In this document: positions 19,029 through 28,666 of the stretch, piece after piece | Numbering within the stretch: the stretch's first letter is position 1 | Layout of the letters: every line of letters starts with the position of its first letter | From: Candidatus Babeliales bacterium | GTDB lineage: Bacteria; Babelota; Babeliae; Babelales; UBA12411 | Length of the DNA: 58,129 nucleotides | Direction of reading: 5' to 3' | NCBI GenBank assembly: GCA_023128415.1 | Contig: JAGMEA010000013.1 | Coordinates: 1 to 58,129, forward strand | Made by a program: the position numbers and the translations under genes | Notes under the pieces: model-generated | Told to the model about the DNA's origin: nothing | The model's database searches: none | The model's input: only the letters and a program-made list of their open reading frames with translations

Positions 19029-19068
19029 ATTTTCTTGGGTACCCCTATAAAAGTCAAATTTCAGACGA

Positions 19069-19344
19069 TTAAGCCTTTTTAGCTTTTTTAACTCTTTTGC
19101 GTCTTTTAGGTGCAGCTTTTTTAGCTGTCTTTCTTTTAACAGTTTTCTTCTTAGCTGTTTTTCTTTTAACTGTTTTCTTTTTGGCTGTCTTCTTTTTAGC
19201 TGTCTTTCTTTTAACTGTCTTTTTCTTAGCTGTTTTTCTCTTAACAGTTCTTTTTTTAACTGTTTTTTTCTTTACAGTTTTCTTTTTAGCTGTTGTCTTC
19301 TTAGCTGTCTTTCTCTTAACTGTCTTTCTTTTTTTAACTGCCAT
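19069..19344 (-). CDS. Lys-rich histone H1-like repeat protein
   Basis: A 91-residue protein made almost only of Lys, Thr, Val, Ala and Arg. It is built of degenerate repeats of the form KRKTAKKKTVK, with a terminal 'KAAPKRRKRVKKAKKA'. A strong AAGGAGGG ribosome site precedes the ATG. This is the composition of bacterial histone H1-like / Hc1-type or AlgP-type DNA-binding tails, which compact DNA. The DNA itself is a tandem array, so length variation by slippage is likely. The mirror frame on the plus strand reads as a hydrophobic repeat protein but is an artefact. Confidence 0.8.
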   Translation of the reverse strand: MAVKKRKTVKRKTAKKTTAKKKTVKKKTVKKRTVKRKTAKKKTVKRKTAKKKTAKKKTVKRKTAKKKTVKRKTAKKAAPKRRKRVKKAKKA

Positions 19345-19796
19345 TGTCTACCCTCCTTATATTTCATTTCACCATGGCGGCTCTGCATTCTATACAGAGC
19401 TGAGGTTTTTCTTTCTACAAGCATAGGCCTCAATAAGAACCTTAATCCTATAAAAAGCTCTGCCATATAATTGCAGACCACCTAATCTCATTATAGATAA
19501 AACAGAGGCCCATTTGTCAAATAAATCAAGAGTGTCAATAAATTTATACGAAAATAAAAAAAGTTTTCAAATAATAAAAAAAAACTGGATAAGCCCTACT
19601 GGGTAACAATTCTAGCTTTTCACAAAAGAAAAAGTAATAGCTAATTTACCCAACCCAAAAAGTCCCAAATTAATCTGCTTTTTTTACCAAGTCGGCTATA
19701 AATATTATAGCAATTAACAAAAACAATGCTTAAAACAAACTATAATGCCAATAATTGTGCTAAGCTGGGAAAAAAGTTATAGGGAAAAAATACCTC
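19345..19796. other. 452-base gene-free region between divergent genes
   Basis: Holds the upstream regions of the histone-like gene (minus) and priA (plus). Visible structure: GCTCTG/CAGAGC at 19380-19400, and a looser TGAGG...CCTCA pairing at about 19401-19433, both in the leader of the histone-like gene. The right half is very AT-rich with A runs and no open frame of note. No RNA gene was recognised. Confidence 0.4.
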
Positions 19797-21755
19797 ATGT
19801 TTATCAAGGTAAAATTACTAAAAGGCTTTCCGAAGGAGCTATTTTATAGCGTTCCAGATTCATGGGCAATAACAGAAAATACCATAATCACCGTTCCTCT
19901 AAAAAATAAATCTTTGCCTTCTGTAATTTTAAAAATTTATAAGGAAAAACCAAAGGAAATAACGTTTAAGGTTAGGGAGGCTATAGAAATAGAAACCCTT
20001 CCAGCAGACACTAAATACCACATATTCCTTTCTAAAATTAGTAAAATTTATTTTATATCGCCAACGTTCTTTTATCAGCGCATACAACAATTTTTAAAAT
20101 TTAAAGAATCAGCAGAATCAATAGTAACACAGCAACAAGAGACCCCGGGAGCTATACTATCACCAGACCAACAAAAAATAGTCGACTACTTTCATCCTTT
20201 AGCATGCAACCCTAAGTATAACCCGGTACTTCTCCATGGTGTAACAGGTTCAGGAAAAACAGAAGTTTATATCAAATTAATACTTAATAACCTAGCACAA
20301 AATAAATCCGTAATCCTTCTGCACCCCGAAGTATCTCTAAGTATTCAATTTAAACAACTATTGAAACAAAAAATGCCTCAAAATACCCCAATTTTTAGTT
20401 TTCACAGCGCAACAAAAGCTAAAGAAAAAAAAATATTATGGGAAAGACTGATAACAGAAAAGCCAACTATCATCATAGGGATTCATCTTCCAATATTGTT
20501 ACCTATTTCAAACTTAGGATTAATTATTGTTGATGAAGAACATGAATCAAATTACCAGGAAAAAAAACACCCTAAACTTAATAGTAAAGAAATCGCCCTA
20601 GTTAGAGCTTATACTTACGATATTCCTATTCTGCTAGGATCCGCGACACCCTCTATTAATTCAATAAATAATGTTAAAAAAAGAAACTGGAAACTCTTTG
20701 AATTAAAGAAGCGATTTTCTGGAGACTTCCCAAAAATTGAAAAAGTCTTGTTATCTGAAGAAGGCAAAAGAAAAAACTTTTGGATTTCGCGAAAACTAGA
20801 AAAAGCTATCGGGGAAACATTAGAAAAAAAAGAACAAGTTTTAATCTTTTTAAACCGAAGAGGTTATAGTTTTTTTCTATTGTGTAAAAAATGTAACTTT
20901 GTATTCGAATGCCCAAATTGCTCAGTAAGCCTAACTCTCCATAAATTAAATTTTAATCAGGAAATCCTCAAATGCCATTATTGCAGCCATCAACAACAAA
21001 TCGCACCAATATGCCCCAGTTGCCAATCCAAGGACTTTTTGAAAAAGGGCATTGGAACACAGCAAGTTGTTGGAATATTACAAAAACTATTTCCGAAAGC
21101 AAAAATTAAACGGGCAGATTTAGATACAACAGTACAAAAGCGTGAGTGGATCGACACGGTAAAAGCTTGTGAAGATGGAGATATAGACATTCTTGTCGGA
21201 ACTCAAACAATAACCAAAGGATACCACTTCCCCAAGGTGACACTTGTCGGAGTTTTGTGGGCCGATATGGGGCTTCATTTTCCAATTTATAACGCAAATG
21301 AAATAGCATTGCAGCAAATTTTACAAGTATCTGGAAGAGCTGGCAGAGAAAATAAACATAGTAAAGTCATCTTACAAATCATTAACGATAATAATGTTTT
21401 TAACTTTACAGACGAAAGAGATTATTTAAAATTTTATAAATATGAAATGGAGTTTAGAATCCTAGCTAATTACCCGCCCATATGCCGTTTTGCTCATTTG
21501 GAATTAAAAAATAATGATTCTGATAAAGCTGATAGAGACACTGAAAAACTGCTAGCTTTATTGGAAAAAATAAAAATAGATAAGAAATTAAACCTAACTT
21601 TGCTAGGTCCAGTTAAACCTTCTATTTTTAAACTCAAACGCTCAGAAATTCGTCAAATTTTTATCAAATCACAATCATTTAATGAAATTTTCTTGTTATT
21701 AAAAAACATCAAATTCGAAGATTTTGATAGCTCTATCTTTGTTGTTCCATCTTGA
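19797..21755 (+). CDS. priA: Primosomal replication protein N' (PriA helicase)
   Basis: A 652-residue superfamily 2 helicase that restarts stalled replication forks. Walker A is 'LLHGVTGSGKTEVYIK' near residue 145, motif II 'LIIVDEEHESNYQ', motif III 'LLGSATPS', and motifs V/VI 'ILVGTQTITKGYHFPKVTLV' and 'VSGRAGRENKH'. Eight Cys for two zinc sites are in 'CKKCNFVFECPNCS' and 'CHYC...CPSC'. It is somewhat shorter than E. coli PriA (732), with a compact N-terminal DNA-binding domain. No strong ribosome site fixes the start; the first ATG is used. Confidence 0.96.
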   Translation: MFIKVKLLKGFPKELFYSVPDSWAITENTIITVPLKNKSLPSVILKIYKEKPKEITFKVREAIEIETLPADTKYHIFLSKISKIYFISPTFFYQRIQQFLKFKESAESIVTQQQETPGAILSPDQQKIVDYFHPLACNPKYNPVLLHGVTGSGKTEVYIKLILNNLAQNKSVILLHPEVSLSIQFKQLLKQKMPQNTPIFSFHSATKAKEKKILWERLITEKPTIIIGIHLPILLPISNLGLIIVDEEHESNYQEKKHPKLNSKEIALVRAYTYDIPILLGSATPSINSINNVKKRNWKLFELKKRFSGDFPKIEKVLLSEEGKRKNFWISRKLEKAIGETLEKKEQVLIFLNRRGYSFFLLCKKCNFVFECPNCSVSLTLHKLNFNQEILKCHYCSHQQQIAPICPSCQSKDFLKKGIGTQQVVGILQKLFPKAKIKRADLDTTVQKREWIDTVKACEDGDIDILVGTQTITKGYHFPKVTLVGVLWADMGLHFPIYNANEIALQQILQVSGRAGRENKHSKVILQIINDNNVFNFTDERDYLKFYKYEMEFRILANYPPICRFAHLELKNNDSDKADRDTEKLLALLEKIKIDKKLNLTLLGPVKPSIFKLKRSEIRQIFIKSQSFNEIFLLLKNIKFEDFDSSIFVVPS

Positions 21756-21855
21756 ATAAATATATCCTCTATTCCCAAAAAGCTTCAAAAATTATACCCA
21801 AATAATCTAATATATGTTTGAGAAGTTTCACTATACGTATGGAAACATGGAAACC

Positions 21856-22509
21856 ATGAAAAAGAAAATTTTGTTAATAACCTTTTTTCTATTTTTTAAT
21901 TTACATGCTGAAGAAGGTTTTGAAGTTTGGATTGGAAATTCGCTCAACAAACCTATTTCAGAAAAAACATCGTATAATTTTTATCACGAAATGGATTTTA
22001 AAAAGTTTATTGGAGAACCCTATTATTATATTTTAGACTCTTCATATATTTACAAACCCCTAGATAAGCTTTCGCTATCTCCAACATTAAGAGTTGGAGC
22101 AATTAAAACAACCAACAATTTTAAGAAAAAATGGATCTTGGAGTTCTCTCCTATAATCAACGTCGAATATTCATTTGACGTAAAAGAAATTGAAGTTTAT
22201 TCACATCTAAAATTGATGTATAGAATATTACAAAATCAAAATTCTAGAGAAGTTGTTAGGTTGAAGATAGGTGGTAAAAAGGTATTAAAAAAGAGTTTTG
22301 CTTTTTTCATAGACGATGAAATTTTCTATAACTACAATGGCTTTAAAAAATTAGATGAAAATCGCGCAACATTTGGACTAAATTTTGAAGTGAATCAAAG
22401 CTTTAATTTAAACCTGTATTATTTACGAGATGACTATAAATTTGCACAAGGTCGATCTTGGAGTAGTTCAAATGTATTGGGATTAAGCTTAAATATAAAT
22501 TTTAAATAA
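21856..22509 (+). CDS. DUF2490-type outer-membrane barrel protein
   Basis: A 217-residue protein from the chosen ATG, which opens the signal peptide MKKKILLITFFLFFNLHA; the frame extends 14 codons upstream. The mature protein begins 'EEGFEVWIGNSLNKPIS' and has alternating beta strands with many aromatic residues, ending in a strand 'SSNVLGLSLNINFK' suited to barrel insertion. This is the look of the DUF2490 family, small putative outer-membrane barrels of unknown function. A second member lies at 24114-24773, on the other side of the convergent symporter gene. Confidence 0.7.
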   Translation: MKKKILLITFFLFFNLHAEEGFEVWIGNSLNKPISEKTSYNFYHEMDFKKFIGEPYYYILDSSYIYKPLDKLSLSPTLRVGAIKTTNNFKKKWILEFSPIINVEYSFDVKEIEVYSHLKLMYRILQNQNSREVVRLKIGGKKVLKKSFAFFIDDEIFYNYNGFKKLDENRATFGLNFEVNQSFNLNLYYLRDDYKFAQGRSWSSSNVLGLSLNINFK

Positions 22510-22513
22510 AAAA

Positions 22514-23845
22514 CTATTTTTTACCGTCAGCCATTTTGAATGTAATCTTATCCCTCAGTCTTACCATTCCATATAAATTAATTATCGCTAAAAGAGCCCC
22601 TGCAATCGACATTATCATTAAGCTGTGCCTCTCTTCCCCTATGAAAGAAAAACTCAAAAAAGCCAAAACCGCGTAAACATAAAATAATTTTGAACCATAT
22701 TTAGGGGACAAAAATATAGCTGCTTTTCTTCCAGCAGAAAAAAAAGCTATTAATGAAGAATATCCCAATAAAAAAACAAAAAACGGCCAGATAATATCAA
22801 CGTGTTTAAAATAAGTAGATAATGCAGATGCAACAACTACGTCTTCGTGAAAACCACCCTTCCATACCCCAGTTATCAAAATAACAAGAACGCTAAGGCT
22901 GCACACTACAAAAGTATCTAAAAAAATGCCCAAAACCCCTAAAGCTGCCTGTCTTTCGGGATTTGGCTCTTTAGTTTCACTATGAATAATTGAAGCATAT
23001 CCAACACCCAGATCACCCGTATAACAAGCTCTTCTAACACCCTGAGACATAGTTAGCAAGATCGAGCTTCCAGCAAATGCACCTATTGCAGCATGGCCTG
23101 TAAAAGCAGATTTAATTATAATGAAAAAAATTCTAGGCAGAATGCTGATATTAGCAATAATGACAAATAAACTCATACCACAAAACGCCGTAAGAAAAGC
23201 GGGCATTATAGCCGTGCTAATTTTACCCACTATATTAATACCACCTTTTGCAACTATCAAAATGGATAAAAGCAACAAAGCAATTATTATATTTCTATTT
23301 ATAGACCAAATACTAGAAACACTGTGGGTAACAATTCTAAACATATAAATTTCTACACCATATACACATAAAAGTAGAGCAACTATCCGCGGTACCCACT
23401 TAGTTTTAAAAAGTTGCTGCAAAAAAATCATCGGGCCTCCATCATAACTGCCATTAGAGTTTTTAACTCTAAATTTTACACCCAAATAAATTTCAGCATA
23501 TTTAATAATCATACCTATTAAGCCTGTAACCCACATCCAAAAAATCGCTCCTGGTCCACCAATTTGTACAGCCGTTGCAACCCCAACAATATTCCCAACA
23601 CCTATACATCCACCAATAGAAGCAAAAAAGGCATAAACCGGAGCTATCCCCCTTTCTCCTAAACCCTTATCAATCTTTTTAATATAAAAAATAAAAGTGC
23701 CAACTATACGAGGAAAAGCACGAACTTGAAACCATTGGGACTTTATAGAAAGATATAGCCCCAAACCCAAAACAACTGGAACGCCCATATAATCCCAAAA
23801 AAAATCATCTACTAAATCTAAAAAATTTAATAATTGACTAAGCAT
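22514..23845 (-). CDS. AGCS-family sodium:amino-acid (alanine/glycine) symporter
   Basis: A 443-residue inner-membrane transporter with about ten or more membrane segments. The family's signature region is clear: 'YAFFASIGGCIGVGNIVGVA' followed by 'GGPGAIFWMWVTGLIGM', then 'GVRRACYTGDLGVGYASI' midway. It should import alanine or glycine with sodium. A host-dependent cell would use it for nutrient uptake. It ends five bases from the convergent DUF2490 stop. Confidence 0.95.
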   Translation of the reverse strand: MLSQLLNFLDLVDDFFWDYMGVPVVLGLGLYLSIKSQWFQVRAFPRIVGTFIFYIKKIDKGLGERGIAPVYAFFASIGGCIGVGNIVGVATAVQIGGPGAIFWMWVTGLIGMIIKYAEIYLGVKFRVKNSNGSYDGGPMIFLQQLFKTKWVPRIVALLLCVYGVEIYMFRIVTHSVSSIWSINRNIIIALLLLSILIVAKGGINIVGKISTAIMPAFLTAFCGMSLFVIIANISILPRIFFIIIKSAFTGHAAIGAFAGSSILLTMSQGVRRACYTGDLGVGYASIIHSETKEPNPERQAALGVLGIFLDTFVVCSLSVLVILITGVWKGGFHEDVVVASALSTYFKHVDIIWPFFVFLLGYSSLIAFFSAGRKAAIFLSPKYGSKLFYVYAVLAFLSFSFIGEERHSLMIMSIAGALLAIINLYGMVRLRDKITFKMADGKK

Positions 23846-24113
23846 CGTTTTACCTAAAAAAAGAAATCAGTATTTTATATTAAGATACAAAATCAGAGGG
23901 AAAGAGAGTTAGACTTTCGTTTAGTTAAAAGAAAAAAGGCCTTTAACCAAGAAACTTTAAAGCTAGAATGAGAAAATAAAAAGGCAATTACAATAATTTC
24001 AGATACCTAAAATTAATTATTTTTCATATTGAATATTTACCTAAATTTTTAAAGCTATGTATATTCGATTTTATAAATTTTCAAAAACAATTACAATTGA
24101 AACTGAATAAACT

Positions 24114-24773
24114 ATGAGAAAAATATATAAAGCGACAATAATATTATTTTTATTTTATAATCAAACTATATCTGCCACCGACTGGCAACTTTGGACTACT
24201 ATAGGTGCTGAAAAAAAACTGAATAAAAACCTTAAAATAAAAATCGATTTAGAAAATCGTTTTAAAAATGATTTTGATAACCATTTTTATACACATGGAG
24301 AACCCTCTATCCATCACAAAATAATTAACGATGATAATTCTATTGGGCTCCAGTTTAGACAAATATATGAAGAATCCTCATCTGGAAAATGGAAACTAGA
24401 ATCTCGTCCTGGAATTATATGGCTTACCAAATTTTCTTTACTTGGAAGCCAGCTTGATTCACGCATTAAAGTTATTTATAGAGTTTTAGAGAGAAGTTCT
24501 AACCGAATAGCATTTCGTGGACGATTAGGTTTCGAAATATTTAAAATTAGCCCTATAAGCGGATACATATCAGACGAGCTTTTTTATCATTATAACGGAC
24601 TTGACCAAATAGACCGAAATCGTTTGATTTTGGGAATGAAAATCAATATAAAAACTAAAAAACTTTCTGTAGACGCAAAAACGTACCTTCTAAGACAAGA
24701 CAATAAAAGAAGCGCTTTTAGCAGTTGGAAAGGAACTAACGCCATCGGTGGAAGCATAACAATAAAATTCTAG
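24114..24773 (+). CDS. DUF2490-type outer-membrane barrel protein (second copy)
   Basis: A 219-residue protein with a signal peptide (residues 1-21, IYKATIILFLFYNQTISA). The mature start 'TDWQLWTTIGAEKKLNKNLK' and the strand pattern match the DUF2490 type, and it aligns in outline with the 21856 protein: 'ISPISGYISDELFYHYNGLDQIDRNR' here parallels 'FAFFIDDEIFYNYNGFKKLDENR' there. It ends in a C-terminal strand (GGSITIKF). Function unknown. No clear ribosome site is seen before the ATG. Confidence 0.72.
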   Translation: MRKIYKATIILFLFYNQTISATDWQLWTTIGAEKKLNKNLKIKIDLENRFKNDFDNHFYTHGEPSIHHKIINDDNSIGLQFRQIYEESSSGKWKLESRPGIIWLTKFSLLGSQLDSRIKVIYRVLERSSNRIAFRGRLGFEIFKISPISGYISDELFYHYNGLDQIDRNRLILGMKINIKTKKLSVDAKTYLLRQDNKRSAFSSWKGTNAIGGSITIKF

Positions 24774-24779
24774 AAATAA

Positions 24780-24798
24780 GGGAGGAATGAATCCTCCC
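24780..24798. terminator. Hairpin between convergent genes
   Basis: GGGAGGA-ATGAA-TCCTCCC, located between the stop of the DUF2490 gene (24773) and the stop of the Pal-like gene (24804). The U run is weak on both sides (CTCTATTA on plus, CTTATTTC on minus). Confidence 0.6.
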
Positions 24799-24803
24799 CT
24801 CTA

Positions 24804-25484
24804 TTAATTATTTGGTGTTATAGAAAATTCTGCTCTTCTATTTGGAGATAATTCTTTAATTCTTACAACTCTATCATTAGCATTAGACCATGCTACCTGA
24901 TATTCTTGTCCCCTCCCAACAGCTGTAACTTTACTAGGAGAAATTCCATGATTTATCATTTCTTGTCTAATAACATTTGCACGTTTTTGAGATAGCGCAA
25001 GATTGTAGTCGGCAGCTCCCATTTCACAGCAATAAGCACGAACATCTACATTGTTCTCTTTTGAAGCTATTTTTCTGGCCACTTCTATATTTTTATGTAG
25101 TTTCTCCTCTTGTCCCTTATGTAATCTATCTGTATTAAACTCAAATTGAACTCTTTCAAAACCATCCTCATCATCTTTTGACTCAGAAAATGCCAAGGTT
25201 TCTCCTCCCAACTCCTCCTCCAAAAGTTCTTCAGCTACATCAGTTTCCGAACTATAAGCCTCTTTTTTTGGCGTCTTTACTTTTTGATCTTCTGTTACAA
25301 AATCAAACTCTTCAACTTTAGAGTTATCTTCAAATACATACTCATCTATTTGCCCTCTAGCTCTAGAAGTCTGATACTTTTGCATTGCCATTTCTGAATT
25401 TTTATTGGATACAGACTTTTTTTCTTTTCCACATCCAGAAAAAAATAGGGTAATTAATAATACAAATGCTCCGAAATTTCTCAT
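24804..25484 (-). CDS. OmpA/Pal-family outer-membrane lipoprotein
   Basis: A 226-residue protein from the ATG at 25484, chosen because AAAGGGAGAG precedes it and it opens a lipoprotein signal with lipobox 'LFFSGC'. A long acidic linker (about 30-110) is followed by a C-terminal OmpA-type domain with 'FEFNTDRLHKGQ' and the peptidoglycan-binding pattern 'NLALSQKRANVIRQEM'. It probably ties the outer membrane to peptidoglycan, as Pal does. No tol genes are nearby, so the name pal is not given. Confidence 0.88.
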   Translation of the reverse strand: MRNFGAFVLLITLFFSGCGKEKKSVSNKNSEMAMQKYQTSRARGQIDEYVFEDNSKVEEFDFVTEDQKVKTPKKEAYSSETDVAEELLEEELGGETLAFSESKDDEDGFERVQFEFNTDRLHKGQEEKLHKNIEVARKIASKENNVDVRAYCCEMGAADYNLALSQKRANVIRQEMINHGISPSKVTAVGRGQEYQVAWSNANDRVVRIKELSPNRRAEFSITPNN

Positions 25485-25698
25485 ACACTCTCCCTTTTTT
25501 AAAAAAACCACTTAAATCTTACAAAGCTAGCCTTCAATAAGTAAAAATATCAGATTTCTCGATAACTTACCAATTATTGATGTTTTTGCCAGGCTTATCT
25601 TTTTATTGAAAATATTCTAAACTAAAATAAAGAAAGTTATCTAAATTATTCTCTTTTAAGAGTTTTATAAAATTAAACATAACGACAACAAGGATTAG

Positions 25699-27204
25699 AT
25701 GAAAAAAATTTTAATTAATCATAATCCGTGGCAAACACGGGTAGCTGTCCTGAGAAATGACCAATTACAGGACATTTATTTTGATTCACACAACAAATTA
25801 GAGCTTGAAAGATGCTTTTTTAAGGGAAAGGTAGCTAAAGTTTTACCTGGCATACAAACAGCTTTTGTAGATATAGGCCAAGAAAAGGCGGGCTTCCTTC
25901 ATATCACTGAAGTAGACAGAGCGTTAGCTGCAGAACGAATAACAGAGGGAAAAACCCCTGAAGAACAAGAAGGCATAAATAGAAAACTCAAACGAGAGAT
26001 GGATATAAGTAAAATTTTCTTGGAAAATGAGTCCATTCTTGTTCAGGTAAGTAAAGAGCCCGTTAATGTAAAAGGGGCAAAGCTTACAACATGCTTCACT
26101 CTTCCCGGAAGATTGATAGTTTTGATGCCCAATGTTCCACAAATCGGGATTTCAAAAAAAATTGAAGACCGTAACGAACGTATCCGCTTAAAAAGTATTT
26201 TATCAAAAAACCTCCCAAAGGGAATGGGTGCCATTCTTAGAACTACTGCAGAAAATCGCAGTGATCGAGAAATTAAAAAAGATATGGCATTTTTAATTTC
26301 CATTTGGAGGGCAATCTTAAAAAAGTTTAAAAAGGCTGAACCTGGAGAAAAGGTTCATGAGGATTTGTCTCTAACCCTACGCGTTGTACGTGATCATCTA
26401 GACAAAGATGTGGAAATAGTAATTACAGACAACCAAGACGATCAAAAGAAATTACTTCGTTTTGTAAAAAACACAACGCCAGAACATTCAAATAAGATTA
26501 GGTATTATGTTGGGCCGCCTTCTATTTTCGAGCGATTTGAAATAGACAAGCAAATAGAAAATGCTCTTAAGAAAAAAGTATTTTTAAAGTCTGGTGGAAG
26601 CTTGATAATTGAAACAACAGAAGCTATGACTGTAATCGACGTCAATACCGGTAGATATACAGGTAAAAGCAACCTTGAAGAGACTATTTTGAAAACAAAT
26701 TTGGAAGCAGCTGAAGAAATTGTAACTCAATTACGATTGAGAAATATTGGTGGCTTAATAGTGATTGATTTCATTGATATGGCAAGCGCTAATAACAGAC
26801 AAAAGCTTTCAAAAATTTTGGAAAAAACTTTAAAAGAACGTGATAAATTTCAAACAGTTGCCTTAAAAGTTTCTGAGTTTGGCCTTGTTCAAATGACAAG
26901 GAAACGCTCCGGAAAAACCCTTAATCAACAGCTTTTAGAATCATGTAGATCATGCAATTCCTATGGTATAGTTAAGTCAACAGAAACTCGTTGCTTTGAA
27001 GTTTTACAAGACTTTAAAGACACAATCCTTAGAGAACATATTACTGGAACAATTGCCCTCTCCGTATCACATAACATATTTGATCACATAGTGAGACACG
27101 AGTACAATTCCATACTTTCTATGGAAAAAGAGCTTCATTGCAAAATTATCTTGGAAAGCAAAGAAGACTTTGAAGATACTCAATTCAAATTAGAGAGAAT
27201 TTAA
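25699..27204 (+). CDS. rng: Ribonuclease G/E
   Basis: A 501-residue endoribonuclease. The S1 RNA-binding domain occupies about 35-125 ('GKVAKVLPGIQTAFVDIGQEK...GFLHI'). The catalytic Asp pair is in 'TVIDVNTGRYTGKS' and 'LIVIDFIDM', and the zinc-link cysteines are 'SCRSCNSYG'. Length is that of RNase G, without the RNase E degradosome tail. It processes rRNA and degrades mRNA. The ATG follows AAGGA. gatB starts two bases after its stop, so they are coupled. Confidence 0.96.
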   Translation: MKKILINHNPWQTRVAVLRNDQLQDIYFDSHNKLELERCFFKGKVAKVLPGIQTAFVDIGQEKAGFLHITEVDRALAAERITEGKTPEEQEGINRKLKREMDISKIFLENESILVQVSKEPVNVKGAKLTTCFTLPGRLIVLMPNVPQIGISKKIEDRNERIRLKSILSKNLPKGMGAILRTTAENRSDREIKKDMAFLISIWRAILKKFKKAEPGEKVHEDLSLTLRVVRDHLDKDVEIVITDNQDDQKKLLRFVKNTTPEHSNKIRYYVGPPSIFERFEIDKQIENALKKKVFLKSGGSLIIETTEAMTVIDVNTGRYTGKSNLEETILKTNLEAAEEIVTQLRLRNIGGLIVIDFIDMASANNRQKLSKILEKTLKERDKFQTVALKVSEFGLVQMTRKRSGKTLNQQLLESCRSCNSYGIVKSTETRCFEVLQDFKDTILREHITGTIALSVSHNIFDHIVRHEYNSILSMEKELHCKIILESKEDFEDTQFKLERI

Positions 27205-27206
27205 AT

Positions 27207-28664
27207 ATGAAAAAAAACATTTTAGATAGGTATCCAGAATATGAATCAACCATTGGAATAGAGATACATGTACAGCTTAAAACTAAATCTAAAATGTTCT
27301 GTTCCTGCCAAAATAAATTTGGTGATAGGGCAAATATTAATATCTGCCCTATTTGTTCTGGACATCCCGGAACATTACCCGTATTAAATAAGAAAGCTGT
27401 AGATTTTGCAATAATGGCTGGACTTGCTACTAACTGTAAAATTGCAAAAACATCTACCTTCGCCAGAAAACATTATATGTACCCAGATTTACCTAAAAAC
27501 TTCCAAATTACACAGGATGATAAACCTATATGTTATGAGGGCTACGTCACAATCAAAACTTCAGATGAAGAAGAAAAAAAGATTAGGCTAATTAGAATAC
27601 ATATGGAAGAAGATGCAGGTAAAAACATACACGGCGATCAAAATGAAAGCTTTGTAGATTTAAATAGAGCCGGTACTCCACTACTAGAAATTGTAAGCTA
27701 TCCTGACATAAAAAATGCATATGAAGCTAAAACATATTTAAGGCAACTGCATTCCATAGTCCAATATCTAGGAATAAGTGATGCCGATATGGAAAAGGGA
27801 TCATTTAGAGCAGATACAAATATTTCTGTAAAAAAAAAGAAGGATGAAGAGTTAGGTACTAGGGTAGAACTTAAAAACATCAACTCCTTTAAATATATTG
27901 GGCAAGCAATTGACTATGAAGTTGAACGCCAAATTACTTTATTAGAAGAAAATGGAACAGTCTTACAGGAAACTCGTCTCTGGGATACACACAACCACAA
28001 AACCCTTCCAATGCGAAAAAAAGAAGAAGCTCAAGATTATAGATATTTTGAAGAACCTGATATCCCAATGCTAGCTATCAAATCAGAACAAATAGAAGCT
28101 ATAAAAAAAGAGATTCCTGAACTTCCTGATGAAAAATATATTCGCCTAAAAAATCAGTACGGAGTTTCAAATTATGAAGCAAATATACTTATAGACCAAA
28201 GAGAAATAGCTGATTTTTTTGAAGCCTCTTCACAAAAATGCAAATATCCAAAACAGGTTTCTAATTGGATATTACGAGATCTTCTTGGTTATATGAAAGA
28301 ACATAAGCTCAAGCTAAAAGACTTAAAAATAAATCCTGAAAAACTCGCGGAGCTTGTAACTGTAATAGAAAAGGGAATTATTAACAGCAAGGTTGCATCT
28401 CACAAAGTGTTTCCCTCTATGATGGAAACAGGAAAATATCCTTCTATAATAATTCAAGAGCAAGATTTAAAACAAATAGGTTCAAAGGACGATTTGGAAA
28501 AAATAATTTTGGATATAATTGAAAAAAATCCTGACAATGTCCAACAATATCGTTCTGGCAAGGATAAACTTTTCATGTTCTTTGTAGGACAAGCCATGAA
28601 AGAAACTAAAGGAAAAGGTAATCCTAAGCTAATTCAAGATTTACTTAAAAAGCATTTAAAATAA
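27207..28664 (+). CDS. gatB: Asp-tRNA(Asn)/Glu-tRNA(Gln) amidotransferase subunit B
   Basis: A 485-residue subunit of GatCAB, which converts Glu-tRNA(Gln) and/or Asp-tRNA(Asn) to the amide forms. Family features are the N-terminal 'ESTIGIEIHVQLKTKSKMFC', the Cys-containing 'CPICSGHPGTLPVLN', 'RKHYMYPDLPKNFQI', and 'DLNRAGTPLLEIVS'. The C-terminal YqeY-like helical tail is present. gatA and gatC are not in the window, so the complex is encoded at separate loci. It follows rng directly, probably as an operon. Confidence 0.97.
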   Translation: MKKNILDRYPEYESTIGIEIHVQLKTKSKMFCSCQNKFGDRANINICPICSGHPGTLPVLNKKAVDFAIMAGLATNCKIAKTSTFARKHYMYPDLPKNFQITQDDKPICYEGYVTIKTSDEEEKKIRLIRIHMEEDAGKNIHGDQNESFVDLNRAGTPLLEIVSYPDIKNAYEAKTYLRQLHSIVQYLGISDADMEKGSFRADTNISVKKKKDEELGTRVELKNINSFKYIGQAIDYEVERQITLLEENGTVLQETRLWDTHNHKTLPMRKKEEAQDYRYFEEPDIPMLAIKSEQIEAIKKEIPELPDEKYIRLKNQYGVSNYEANILIDQREIADFFEASSQKCKYPKQVSNWILRDLLGYMKEHKLKLKDLKINPEKLAELVTVIEKGIINSKVASHKVFPSMMETGKYPSIIIQEQDLKQIGSKDDLEKIILDIIEKNPDNVQQYRSGKDKLFMFFVGQAMKETKGKGNPKLIQDLLKKHLK

Positions 28665-28666
28665 TT

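Noticed and set aside
19097-19426. Plus-strand frame with hydrophobic repeats (AVFLLTVFF) opposite the histone-like gene
   Set aside because: It is the complement of the Lys-rich repeats, has no ribosome site, and the minus-strand frame has a strong one.
23324-23348. Short match to 19600-19615 (GGGTAACAATTCTA)
   Set aside because: Lies inside the symporter gene in one case and in AT-rich DNA in the other; too short to be a real repeat.
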